Below are positions 1-5,403 of a DNA stretch of 5,403 nt, piece after piece. The stretch's first letter is position 1, and each line of letters starts with the position of its first letter. Below the pieces are notes generated by a model that was not told the origin of the DNA, did no database searches, and saw only the letters and a list, made by a program, of their open reading frames with translations. Location: the NCBI GenBank assembly GCA_030598165.1, contig JAUVQL010000086.1:1-5403 (forward strand). The letters are read 5' to 3'. Source of the DNA: Acidobacteriota bacterium. GTDB taxonomy: Bacteria > Acidobacteriota > Vicinamibacteria > Marinacidobacterales > SMYC01. The position numbers and the translations under genes are program-made.

Positions 1-1837
1 CAAAATCGAGGCCCATTTCCTTAGAAAGTACTTCGACCAGCTTCTTCGTATTTTTCCCGTTGACCTCGATGATTACCGTACCCGCATCGAAATTCCGGCC
101 ACCTACGTTCAATGATTCGCGGGCCCAATAAACCCGTTCCTTATCCTTGAGCAAGCGGTTGACCGCCCGGACGGTGGCGTTTGGTTTGTGAGTGAGGAGG
201 AAGCCGAAACCAGTGTCCCCCACGACAGCTCCCGCTGCCGGTGAAACCTTCCCGACTATTTTCTCCACGCTGGCATCGAAGGAGGCATCGACACGGTCGA
301 CCGCTACACCCATCTGCCAGGGGAGTGTCCAACCGGCGAGGTCGTACGGCGTCTCCGGCGGACCGCCTGGATACTGACGGCGATCCGGATACTCTTGTTT
401 TTCCATCAGATCGACGACATAGGGCCGAAACGCTTGCGCAGCGTGAATGACGAAGGAAGCGGCCGGATACTGCTTGCCCCCGGCCTCGAAACTCGCCGTA
501 GCTCTACTCACTTCCACGCCGCTTTGCATCAGAATGTTGATCAAATTGACGGCCTCACCGCCGTCCCATTGATCGGAGGGAATTACGTTGGCAAAAGGAT
601 CGGACTTACCTTTCTCGATGGAGTCTCTCCCCATTTGATAGATGCTGGTAAGCCACTGTTCTCTCAAGTTGGAGCCGATATCTAAAACGGCCATCGATGC
701 TTCCAATGTATAGTTGACAGCGTCCTTTAGATGAGACTCTCCGCCCTGCCAGGGTAGAGGATAAAAAATGTTGGTACCGCTGGTGGGGTGATTCGTGCCT
801 CGCCGAGAGCGCCCGATGAACTTCGGCATCTTCTCGGGGTCGTAGTAACGAGGCGTGGGAGTGGCATGAGACGTTTCCGTCAAGATGCCGATCATGTTGT
901 GGTAGTAGGGAACCGTCCGCATGCCACCGTTCCACCACATGCTGTAGGTCGTATCTGAAGCGAAGCCGCCCATGTTCTTCATCGCGAATCGGTTCGCCAT
1001 CGCGCTACCCACTATGTTCACTCCGGTGGTCACACCGGGGTGAATTCGTGGATTCACCGGATCATTGAAGGGAGGCACGAAAATGCGGGCCCAGGTCGGA
1101 CCGGTCTGGTGATGGTTGTAGACGATCTGCGGGTACCATTCCTTGTAGATCACCTGAGAGACAGCTTTCGTTTCCGGCATGTTGTTCATGAACCAATCCC
1201 GGTTGTTGTCGTGGCCCACGTAGTGGTGATAGAGCATCGGCGGCCGGGTCGTTTCGTACGGCGTTCCCACGTTCTTCCGGTACCAATCGGTGACGATGTC
1301 CAGGCCGTCGGGATTCATATTGGGCATGAGGAGGAGGATCACGTTGTCACGGATCTTCTGCATCTCTGGCGTTTCTTCCGTAACGACGCGATGAGCAAGG
1401 AGTGGCATCATCTGTCCCGGGGCGATCTCGGTACCATGAAGTCCGGCATCGAGCCAAAGGATCGCCTTGCCTTCCTTGGCGTTTTTCTCGGCCGTCTCCC
1501 GGTCGATACGTGCGCGAGCCAGCTGCTCACTGATGGAACGCCAGTGCTCGAGACGCTTCAGATTCTCCTCGCTCGAGATGAAGAGCAAGAGCATAGGACG
1601 ACCGAGGGATGTTTTCCCGATCTCTTTGATCTGCACTCGATCGCTTTCTCTAGCGAGACGATGGAAGTAATCTTGCATTTGTTTCCAATCGGCGAGCTTG
1701 TAATCGGCTCCCGGCTCGAATCCAAATACCTCCGAGGGGTGGGGCACTTCAGCAACTGCCGATGCCGCGGCAATGAGCAATGCGCACGAAATGAGAATTA
1801 CTAGCTTGGCGTGGCTCATCCGAAGTCTGGGTGCCAT
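1..1837 (-). CDS. Secreted M14-family zinc carboxypeptidase-like protein, 3'-truncated by the window edge
   Basis: I translated this from the reverse strand: 612 codons with no stop, running off base 1. M14 enzymes use one zinc ion to cleave peptides, usually from the C-terminus. The zinc motif HGTE gives H134 and E137. NPDG lies at 175-178. DNNRDW carries N212 and R213, matching the Asn-Arg pair that holds the substrate carboxylate in carboxypeptidase A. NHHQTG (241-246) supplies the third zinc ligand, H242 or H243. LTET carries E321, the likely catalytic glutamate. A second conserved block, about 457-511 with QYPGGPP and GWTLPWQMG, is typical of the large bacterial M14 proteins, which I recall at about 850-900 residues, so roughly a quarter seems missing. 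Residues 1-29 look like a signal peptide with a cut after AVA; LISC at 15-18 resembles a lipobox, but the hydrophobic stretch before it is short. The start follows AAGGGGGAG; M7 would sit too far from it. The exact substrate is unknown. Confidence 0.93.
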   Translation of the reverse strand, partial: MAPRLRMSHAKLVILISCALLIAAASAVAEVPHPSEVFGFEPGADYKLADWKQMQDYFHRLARESDRVQIKEIGKTSLGRPMLLLFISSEENLKRLEHWRSISEQLARARIDRETAEKNAKEGKAILWLDAGLHGTEIAPGQMMPLLAHRVVTEETPEMQKIRDNVILLLMPNMNPDGLDIVTDWYRKNVGTPYETTRPPMLYHHYVGHDNNRDWFMNNMPETKAVSQVIYKEWYPQIVYNHHQTGPTWARIFVPPFNDPVNPRIHPGVTTGVNIVGSAMANRFAMKNMGGFASDTTYSMWWNGGMRTVPYYHNMIGILTETSHATPTPRYYDPEKMPKFIGRSRRGTNHPTSGTNIFYPLPWQGGESHLKDAVNYTLEASMAVLDIGSNLREQWLTSIYQMGRDSIEKGKSDPFANVIPSDQWDGGEAVNLINILMQSGVEVSRATASFEAGGKQYPAASFVIHAAQAFRPYVVDLMEKQEYPDRRQYPGGPPETPYDLAGWTLPWQMGVAVDRVDASFDASVEKIVGKVSPAAGAVVGDTGFGFLLTHKPNATVRAVNRLLKDKERVYWARESLNVGGRNFDAGTVIIEVNGKNTKKLVEVLSKEMGLDF

Positions 1838-1968
1838 TTCTCCCCCTTGAGGTTGTCTCGTCGGTCGCAACATATCGAGGTCATGGAACAAGAAGCGCTA
1901 TATTTGAACTGAGTCAGGACCCATGATGCAAACTGCACTCTTTCTCCTTCCTTCGCCCTCCTGGGAAG
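1838..1968. other. Divergent intergenic region, no clear promoter
   Basis: This 131-base gap separates the start of the minus-strand peptidase from the plus-strand 90-residue ORF, so a peptidase promoter should lie here. On the minus strand I can see TTGCAT and an AT-rich AAATATAG, but they are about 23 bases apart, too far for a standard sigma-70 pair. Plus-strand bases 1941-1962 are pyrimidine-rich and hold no good ribosome binding site. I see no gene in any frame. Confidence 0.4.
1840..1848 (-). promoter_or_regulatory. Ribosome binding site of the M14 peptidase
   Basis: The minus strand reads AAGGGGGAG just before the ATG whose A is at 1837. The purine core ends only 2-4 bases from the start codon, which is tight. 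The next in-frame ATG (A at 1819) would lie about 20 bases away, so the first ATG is preferred. Confidence 0.6.
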
Positions 1969-2241
1969 ATGTATACCGCGGCTAACGCCCTCGCGACAAA
2001 GGTCGTGGAAGTCGAAGAAAGACTCGAGGAGATGGATGACCCACCGCAGGAGACCAAGGACCAAGCCGCGAAGCTTCACAAACTGACGTTCGAGCTCCGC
2101 CGTCGTCTCCGCATGCTCTACAGCGACGTGGATAGCTGGATAGGTCAACCCACCGGAGAGCAACGGGCCCAGATGGAATATCTCACTAAAGCTACTGCAG
2201 AGCTCGAGCCCCGCGTGACAGCTTTAGTCGATACTCAGTAA
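1969..2241 (+). pseudogene. 90-residue helical ORF, probable C-terminal remnant of a VPS10/BNR-repeat-type protein
   Basis: The ORF runs from ATG 1969 to TAA 2239-2241. Its codons look genuinely coding (many G/C third positions, balanced composition). The product is charged and probably all helix: VVEVEERLEEMDD, then KLHKLTFELRRRLRMLY, then WIGQPTGEQRAQMEYL. From memory, this resembles the helical tail of large secreted sortilin/VPS10-like BNR-repeat proteins (often called WD40/YVTN/BNR or glycosyl hydrolase), where a similar segment with a PTxxQ turn ends the protein. That match is inference. Three points suggest a remnant: no spaced ribosome binding site (GGGAAG touches the ATG), no signal peptide or propeller repeats, and an in-frame TGA at 1924-1926 that closes the frame. 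It could instead be a small standalone coiled-coil protein. Confidence 0.5.
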
Positions 2242-2256
2242 GCGCACATTTACTTC

Positions 2257-2285
2257 AGGGGTGAAGGTCTCGAACCTTCACCCCT
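2257..2285. terminator. Perfect 12-bp inverted repeat between convergent genes, probable bidirectional terminator
   Basis: AGGGGTGAAGGT (2257-2268) and ACCTTCACCCCT (2274-2285) are exact reverse complements around a 5-base loop, CTCGA. The repeat sits 16 bases after the plus-strand stop (2241) and 18 bases after the minus-strand oxidase stop (2303), where a shared terminator is expected. Neither side has a run of Ts, so it is not a classical intrinsic terminator. It may act as a 3' end stabiliser or pause site. Confidence 0.65.
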
Positions 2286-2302
2286 TGATAGAACGAAGTC
2301 CT

Positions 2303-3691
2303 CTACGCGCCCGAAGGCTTGATGTTCTGGTTCATGCGGAAGAGGTTATCGGGGTCATACTTTTTCTTGGTCTTGACGAGACGAGCCCACACTTCCGGAG
2401 TGTAAGCTGCTTTGATCCGGTCCTCGCCTTCTTCGCTCAAGAAGTTCACGTACACTCCCTGCGCAAACTCCTCAGTTGCACCGTGGATGTCCCTCGCCCA
2501 AGCGATGCACTTCTCATCATCCTCGGCGTTCTGCCAACGCGTGTGGACGTTGAGGAGGAAAGGCGTTTTGCGGTGCGCGAAAGCCGTATCGTCGCCATTG
2601 ACACGGCTCGGCGCGCCTTCCATGTGAGGGATGAACACTTCGCATTCCTCACTCGGCATCTTGCCGGCGTACTCCAAGAGCCGATCGAGGCAAGGATCCG
2701 AAAGACCCTTCAGGTGGTGCGACTTCCAATAGTTGCGCGCACCATGCGCCACGAGAGCGTCGAAGATGGAGTTCCAAACCACCCAGGGATGCATTCCCAT
2801 GGCTTCGCCCTCTTGCTTCGAGAAATCGCGGATCGGTTGGAGGAGCTTCTCGCCTTCGGCAGCGTCTCCGAGCCAAACAAATGCAAGGATCACCACCATC
2901 TTGCCGTGTACCTCCTCGGGAAGAAACGGCAACGGTGGAGCGTGACGGATGACCATCCAAACGGTCATCTCGTCCGGAAGAGTGCGGACGTACTCGCGGT
3001 GGAACTGCATGTACTTCTTGGCGTCCTCGAATTTCTTGACGATGAATCCCGAGTAGACCTCGTTACCGATCTCGGCGGATTTGAACTCGAACGAGGTCAC
3101 GATGCCGAAGTTACCTCCGCCCCCTCGGATACCCCAAAAGAGGTCCGGATTCTCATCGGCGCTCGCGGTGACGAGCTCGCCTGACGCCGTGACCACTTGG
3201 GCCGAGAGCAAATTGTCGATGGACAATCCGTGTTTGCGGCTGATCCAGCCGAAACCGCCACCCGTCGTCAGGCCGCCGACTCCCGTGTGAGATACGATAC
3301 CCGCCGAGACGGCCAGTCCGTGGAGCTGGGTTTCATAGTCGACATCTCCCAAGAGACATCCCCCGTCGACGCGGACCGTCTTTTTCTGCAGGTCCACGTT
3401 GACACGCCGCATGAGGGACAGATCGATCATCATGCCGTCGTCGCACACCGCCGTTCCCGCGGAGTTGTGCCCGCCGCCCTTCACGGCAACGAGCAGTTTG
3501 TTGTCACGACCGAAGTTGACGCTTTCGATGACGTCGCTCGTACCAACACATCGCGCAATGATCGCCGGCTTGCGGTCGAACATACCGTTCCAGATCTTCC
3601 GGGCATCGTCAAAGCCGGACTCCCCCGGGAGCAATATCTCTCCCCGGAATTTGGCTTTGAGCTCTTCGATAGCTTCAGCCTTTAGTTGCAT
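2303..3691 (-). CDS. FAD-linked oxidase, PCMH-type with berberine-bridge (BBE) C-terminal domain
   Basis: The gene encodes 462 residues, a normal family length. These enzymes oxidise alcohols, sugars or amines with bound FAD, usually passing electrons to oxygen. The N-terminal FAD domain (about 38-205) shows KGGGHNSAG at 71-79, with H75 as the likely covalent FAD attachment site; GVGGLTTGGGFG at 137-148; and FWGIRGGGGNFGIVTSFEF at 185-203. The C-terminal BBE segment (about 413-458) ends in the expected YDPDNLFRMNQNIKP. In doubly linked relatives such as glucooligosaccharide oxidase a Cys precedes GVGG; here the aligned residue appears to be V133, which suggests a single histidyl link, as in 6-hydroxy-D-nicotine oxidase. 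No signal peptide is seen, so it is probably cytoplasmic. The start was chosen for GGAAGGGAG eight bases upstream; the frame stays open 54 codons further, but that stretch looks like leader. The substrate cannot be told. Confidence 0.93.
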   Translation of the reverse strand: MQLKAEAIEELKAKFRGEILLPGESGFDDARKIWNGMFDRKPAIIARCVGTSDVIESVNFGRDNKLLVAVKGGGHNSAGTAVCDDGMMIDLSLMRRVNVDLQKKTVRVDGGCLLGDVDYETQLHGLAVSAGIVSHTGVGGLTTGGGFGWISRKHGLSIDNLLSAQVVTASGELVTASADENPDLFWGIRGGGGNFGIVTSFEFKSAEIGNEVYSGFIVKKFEDAKKYMQFHREYVRTLPDEMTVWMVIRHAPPLPFLPEEVHGKMVVILAFVWLGDAAEGEKLLQPIRDFSKQEGEAMGMHPWVVWNSIFDALVAHGARNYWKSHHLKGLSDPCLDRLLEYAGKMPSEECEVFIPHMEGAPSRVNGDDTAFAHRKTPFLLNVHTRWQNAEDDEKCIAWARDIHGATEEFAQGVYVNFLSEEGEDRIKAAYTPEVWARLVKTKKKYDPDNLFRMNQNIKPSGA

Positions 3692-3699
3692 TACGTTTT

Positions 3700-3708
3700 C
3701 TCCCTTCC
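3700..3708 (-). promoter_or_regulatory. Ribosome binding site fixing the oxidase start
   Basis: The minus strand carries GGAAGGGAG, eight bases before the ATG at 3691. This strong, well-spaced site supports the 462-residue product over the 516-residue open frame that begins at 3853. Confidence 0.75.
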
Positions 3709-3739
3709 TTACTTCATGACTTGTAGCCGAGCCAGGCCA

Positions 3740-3766
3740 TCCGCCTACCCACGAGGCCACGGCGGA
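3740..3766 (-). other. Leader hairpin 3, directly adjoining hairpin 2
   Basis: TCCGCC (3740-3745) is the exact complement of GGCGGA (3761-3766), with a 15-base loop. It abuts hairpin 2 with no gap. Its GGCGG/CCGCC core is shared with hairpin 2, so strands could swap partners. It lies about 50 bases before the oxidase start codon. Confidence 0.38.
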
Positions 3767-3808
3767 CCCGCCGAAGCTAGGCATGTAATAACGTGCCGCG
3801 AAGGCGGG
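3767..3808 (-). other. Leader hairpin 2, two-part stem upstream of the oxidase
   Basis: The outer stem is CCCGCC (3767-3772) with GGCGGG (3803-3808). The inner stem is GGCATGT (3780-3786) with ACGTGCC (3791-3797): seven pairs including one T-G wobble, around the tetraloop AATA. Unpaired stretches GAAGCTA and GCGAA separate the two stems. The length and symmetry suggest a folded RNA element or a small palindromic repeat unit. Confidence 0.45.
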
Positions 3809-3821
3809 CACCATAACACAC

Positions 3822-3850
3822 CGGGGTAACGGGATTAGAGTCCAACCCCG
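3822..3850 (-). other. Leader hairpin 1 upstream of the oxidase
   Basis: CGGGGT (3822-3827) pairs exactly with ACCCCG (3845-3850). Inside it, GGA (3832-3834) can pair with TCC (3841-3843) around a six-base loop. No T-run follows on either strand, so it is not an obvious terminator. Confidence 0.35.
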
Positions 3851-3945
3851 CAACCGACAACCACTTGAATTGTGAGATTAGTCGAGATGGCTCGCAATAT
3901 CGCTGGCCCGAGCCGTTCTGAGGACCCGCCATAGGCCTCTAGTAG

Positions 3946-3979
3946 ACTATATACGTAAATTTGCTCATAAACCCGCCAA
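3946..3979 (-). promoter_or_regulatory. Weak candidate promoter for the oxidase gene
   Basis: The minus strand has TTGGCG (3974-3979) and TATATA (3948-3953). The 20-base spacer is longer than the 17 preferred by sigma-70. It is the most AT-rich, promoter-like part of the gap and would give a leader of about 240-250 bases. It is offered only as the best visible candidate. Confidence 0.22.
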
Positions 3980-4027
3980 GTCGACAAAAAAATGGAAAAC
4001 AAGAGGAAATTCAGTCCGCCGGCACGA

Positions 4028-5098
4028 TTAGAAGTGTCCCAACTTCTTGGACTTCTTGTAGGCCTTCTGGATAACCTTCCACTTGTTCCTCTCGGCGCGT
4101 TCTACCCCCTCGTCTTGCTTTCTGACCAAGTAATCCAGCTCCCTCTGGAGGTTCCGGAAGTTCTCGAGCCGCTCTGGCGCCAATCGACGGTCTTCGACAG
4201 CCTCGGCAACGGCGCACCCCGGCTCGCTCTGATGCGTACAGTCGCGGAATCGACAATCAGTCGCCAAACCTTCAATGTCCTCGAAGGACGTCTGAAGGCC
4301 TCCCTCAGAGCCCCACAACTGGACCTCGCGGATACCGGGATTGTCGATGAGGAGCCCACCCCCTGGGAGTCTGAACATTTGACGATGGGTGGTGGTGTGA
4401 CGGCCCCTATCGTCTCCGGCCCGTACGTCGCGTGTTCTCATTTGCTCGCTGCCTAAGAGTCTGTTGATGAGAGTAGATTTGCCGACGCCCGATGAACCGA
4501 TGAGTGCTACCGTCTCACATTCCCTCAGGAAGGATTGGAGCTGGTCCATGCCGCGACCCTCGAGAGCACTCAACATCAGAACAGGCACACCTGGTGCGAT
4601 GGCTTCCACGTCGCGGCGACGGGCCTCAGGATCGCTGGCCAAGTCTTCCTTGTTGAGGACGATGACCGGCAAAACACCTCCCTCCCAGGACGTGGTGAGC
4701 AGCCGCTCCATCCGCCTCAAGTTGAAATCGCCGTCCAGCCCCATGACCAGAAAAACGGTATCGACATTGGCAGCGACGACTTGTTCTTCAGTCCGGTCTC
4801 CAGCCACCTTGCGGGACAACTTCGTCTTCCTAGGAAGAATCTGTTGGATGAGCGCCATTGATGAGGTTTCATCGACGCGACATGCGACCCAGTCCCCCAC
4901 GACAGGGAATTGACTGGCGTCATCTGCTAAATGACGCAAACGCCCCGTTGTCGAGGCATCGATTTCCGCCTCGCCCGTTTGAAGCCTATAGATCCCGCGA
5001 TGGACTAGAGTAATCCGCCCGGGACATAGGCCCTGCTCTCGGTATTCATCGTAATACTGGGAAAAGAAATCCGACCAGCCGTAATCTTCCAAGCTCAT
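4028..5098 (-). CDS. rsgA: Ribosome small subunit-dependent GTPase A (RsgA/YjeQ)
   Basis: The gene encodes 356 residues, normal for the family. RsgA binds the 30S subunit late in its assembly and uses GTP hydrolysis to check and release maturation factors; it acts in the cytoplasm. The motifs show the circular permutation that defines the family: an OB-fold region (about 25-95), then G4 NKED at 149-152, G5 SAL at 177-179, the P-loop GSSGVGKST at 201-209, a G2-like RGRHTTTHR at 231-239, and G3 DNPG at 252-255. The zinc-binding site follows, with C282, C287, H289 and C295 in CRFRDCTHQSEPGC. A basic helical tail ends in KKSKKLGHF. G3 is DNPG rather than the commoner DTPG. AGGAG lies 11 bases before the ATG. 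It sits 209 bases after the upstream gene and 336 before the oxidase gene, so it is probably transcribed alone. Confidence 0.97.
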   Translation of the reverse strand: MSLEDYGWSDFFSQYYDEYREQGLCPGRITLVHRGIYRLQTGEAEIDASTTGRLRHLADDASQFPVVGDWVACRVDETSSMALIQQILPRKTKLSRKVAGDRTEEQVVAANVDTVFLVMGLDGDFNLRRMERLLTTSWEGGVLPVIVLNKEDLASDPEARRRDVEAIAPGVPVLMLSALEGRGMDQLQSFLRECETVALIGSSGVGKSTLINRLLGSEQMRTRDVRAGDDRGRHTTTHRQMFRLPGGGLLIDNPGIREVQLWGSEGGLQTSFEDIEGLATDCRFRDCTHQSEPGCAVAEAVEDRRLAPERLENFRNLQRELDYLVRKQDEGVERAERNKWKVIQKAYKKSKKLGHF

Positions 5099-5307
5099 TG
5101 AAATCTCATCTCCTACTAAAGGACAAAAAATGAAAGGAAGGGCGAGTAGCTACACGTATATCGCCCAAACGACGAAGAGAATTGGCTGGTCAAACAATCA
5201 TATGCTAAAGAGAGTATGGCATGGCACGAGACGGTCTGGCAAGTTTACGAGAAGAAATGGGACAGGACCCTTTTTTTTCCTAAATTATTTGAAGGACTCC
5301 AAGGCAA
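5099..5307. other. 209-base intergenic region upstream of rsgA
   Basis: The rsgA promoter should lie here. The minus strand has TTGACC and TATGAT, but not in promoter order or spacing. An eight-base T run on the plus strand follows GGGACAGGACCC, whose stem would be only three pairs. The plus-strand reading frame here (5130-5363) is lysine/arginine-rich, has no recognisable motif and overlaps the gene at 5308, so I do not call it. Confidence 0.4.
5110..5114 (-). promoter_or_regulatory. Ribosome binding site of rsgA
   Basis: AGGAG on the minus strand lies 11 bases before the ATG at 5098. The spacing is slightly long. An ATG that overlaps the site is out of frame and is not used. Confidence 0.55.
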
Positions 5308-5403
5308 CTAGAAGAGCTTTTCCGGGTACTCACCCTTTTCCACAAGACTCCGGATGCCATTGATGAGGAAGGGCTTGTCTTCTCGGTAAGTGACCCCGTA
5401 CCA
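5308..5403 (-). CDS. C-terminal end of a probable NDP-sugar pyrophosphorylase/nucleotidyltransferase, 5'-truncated by the window edge
   Basis: Only the last 31 codons and the TAG stop (5308-5310) are in the window. The tail includes WYGVTYREDKPFL, then INGIRSLVEKGEYPEKLF. From memory, the pattern WxGVTYxEDKPxV...IxxLxxxGxYPxxLW closes a family of bacterial MobA-like or NTP-transferase proteins, which make nucleotide-activated sugars from a sugar phosphate and NTP. The catalytic N-terminal half lies outside the window, so the function rests on this short tail alone. It reads in the same direction as rsgA but 209 bases upstream, so co-transcription is not obvious. I am sure it is coding, less sure of the family. 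Confidence 0.6.
   Translation of the reverse strand, partial: WYGVTYREDKPFLINGIRSLVEKGEYPEKLF

Larger units (their letters stand above)
3692..4027. other. 336-base gap between rsgA and the oxidase gene; structured oxidase leader
   Basis: There is no convincing gene here. On the minus strand, in order from the rsgA stop, come a T7 run (3986-3992), an AT-rich patch with TATATA (3948-3953), and then three hairpins (3822-3850, 3767-3808, 3740-3766) that lead to the oxidase ribosome binding site. The plus-strand string ACCCGCC occurs three times (3766, 3924, 3971), twice as GGACCCGCC. I could not match the region to a riboswitch or RNA family that I know. Confidence 0.5.

Noticed and set aside
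1040..1804. 254-codon plus-strand open frame
   Set aside because: It lies wholly antisense to the M14 peptidase, whose motifs are unmistakable. The plus-strand product has runs of His, Val and Arg typical of a shadow frame.
2261..3184. 307-codon plus-strand open frame
   Set aside because: Antisense to the FAD oxidase, begins inside the inverted repeat, and shows no recognisable motif.
3822..3850. tRNA-like look of the minus strand (GGTTGGACTCTAATCC)
   Set aside because: No acceptor stem, D-arm or true TTCGA T-loop can be built around it; it is only a hairpin.
3692..3853. 54-residue N-terminal extension of the oxidase
   Set aside because: The frame is open, but the sequence crosses the leader hairpins, has no ribosome binding site at its starts and is not part of the family; the ATG at 3691 has a strong site.
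3986..4027. Intrinsic terminator of rsgA at the T7 run
   Set aside because: The T-run is in the right place, but I find no stable stem immediately before it (only GGA/TCC of three pairs).
3992..4456. Plus-strand open frame opposite the rsgA 3' end, and a similar one at 4464-4913
   Set aside because: Both are antisense to rsgA, which has every family motif; the translations show no domain.
5250..5280. GGGACAGGACCC followed by eight Ts on the plus strand as an intrinsic terminator
   Set aside because: The stem has only three pairs and no plus-strand gene ends nearby.
5130..5363. 77-codon plus-strand open frame
   Set aside because: Overlaps the coding end of the minus-strand nucleotidyltransferase-like gene; low-complexity basic composition and no known motif.

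Overview
The window is moderately GC-rich bacterial DNA with conventional genes, nearly all on the minus strand. The best guess for the source is a free-living heterotrophic bacterium of the Acidobacteriota/Gemmatimonadota type. This rests on a secreted M14 peptidase of the large two-part kind and a scrap that resembles the C-terminus of a VPS10/BNR-repeat protein, both common in those phyla. No marker gene fixes the lineage, so this is inference. There is no rRNA, tRNA, CRISPR array or recognisable insertion sequence.

Layout from left to right: (1) 1-1837, minus: a secreted zinc carboxypeptidase-like protein of family M14, with its 3' end cut off by the window edge. (2) 1838-1968: a short divergent intergenic region. 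(3) 1969-2241, plus: a 90-residue helical protein, the only plus-strand gene, probably a remnant of a larger protein. (4) 2257-2285: a perfect 12-bp inverted repeat between two convergent genes, a likely two-way terminator. (5) 2303-3691, minus: an FAD-linked oxidase of the PCMH/berberine-bridge type. (6) 3692-4027: a 336-base gap with three consecutive hairpins in the oxidase leader. (7) 4028-5098, minus: rsgA, the circularly permuted GTPase of 30S ribosome maturation. (8) 5099-5307: an intergenic gap with little in it. (9) 5308-5403, minus: the last 31 codons of a protein that resembles the end of an NDP-sugar pyrophosphorylase.

The genes do not form an obvious pathway. The peptidase suggests use of external protein. 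The oxidase acts on an unknown small molecule, probably a sugar, alcohol or amine. RsgA is housekeeping. Gaps of 200-340 bases between the same-strand genes argue for separate transcription units rather than one operon. I see no convincing new multi-gene system. The most interesting non-coding signal is the set of alternating CCGCC/GGCGG segments in the oxidase leader, and the most interesting coding oddity is the orphan fragment at 1969-2241.
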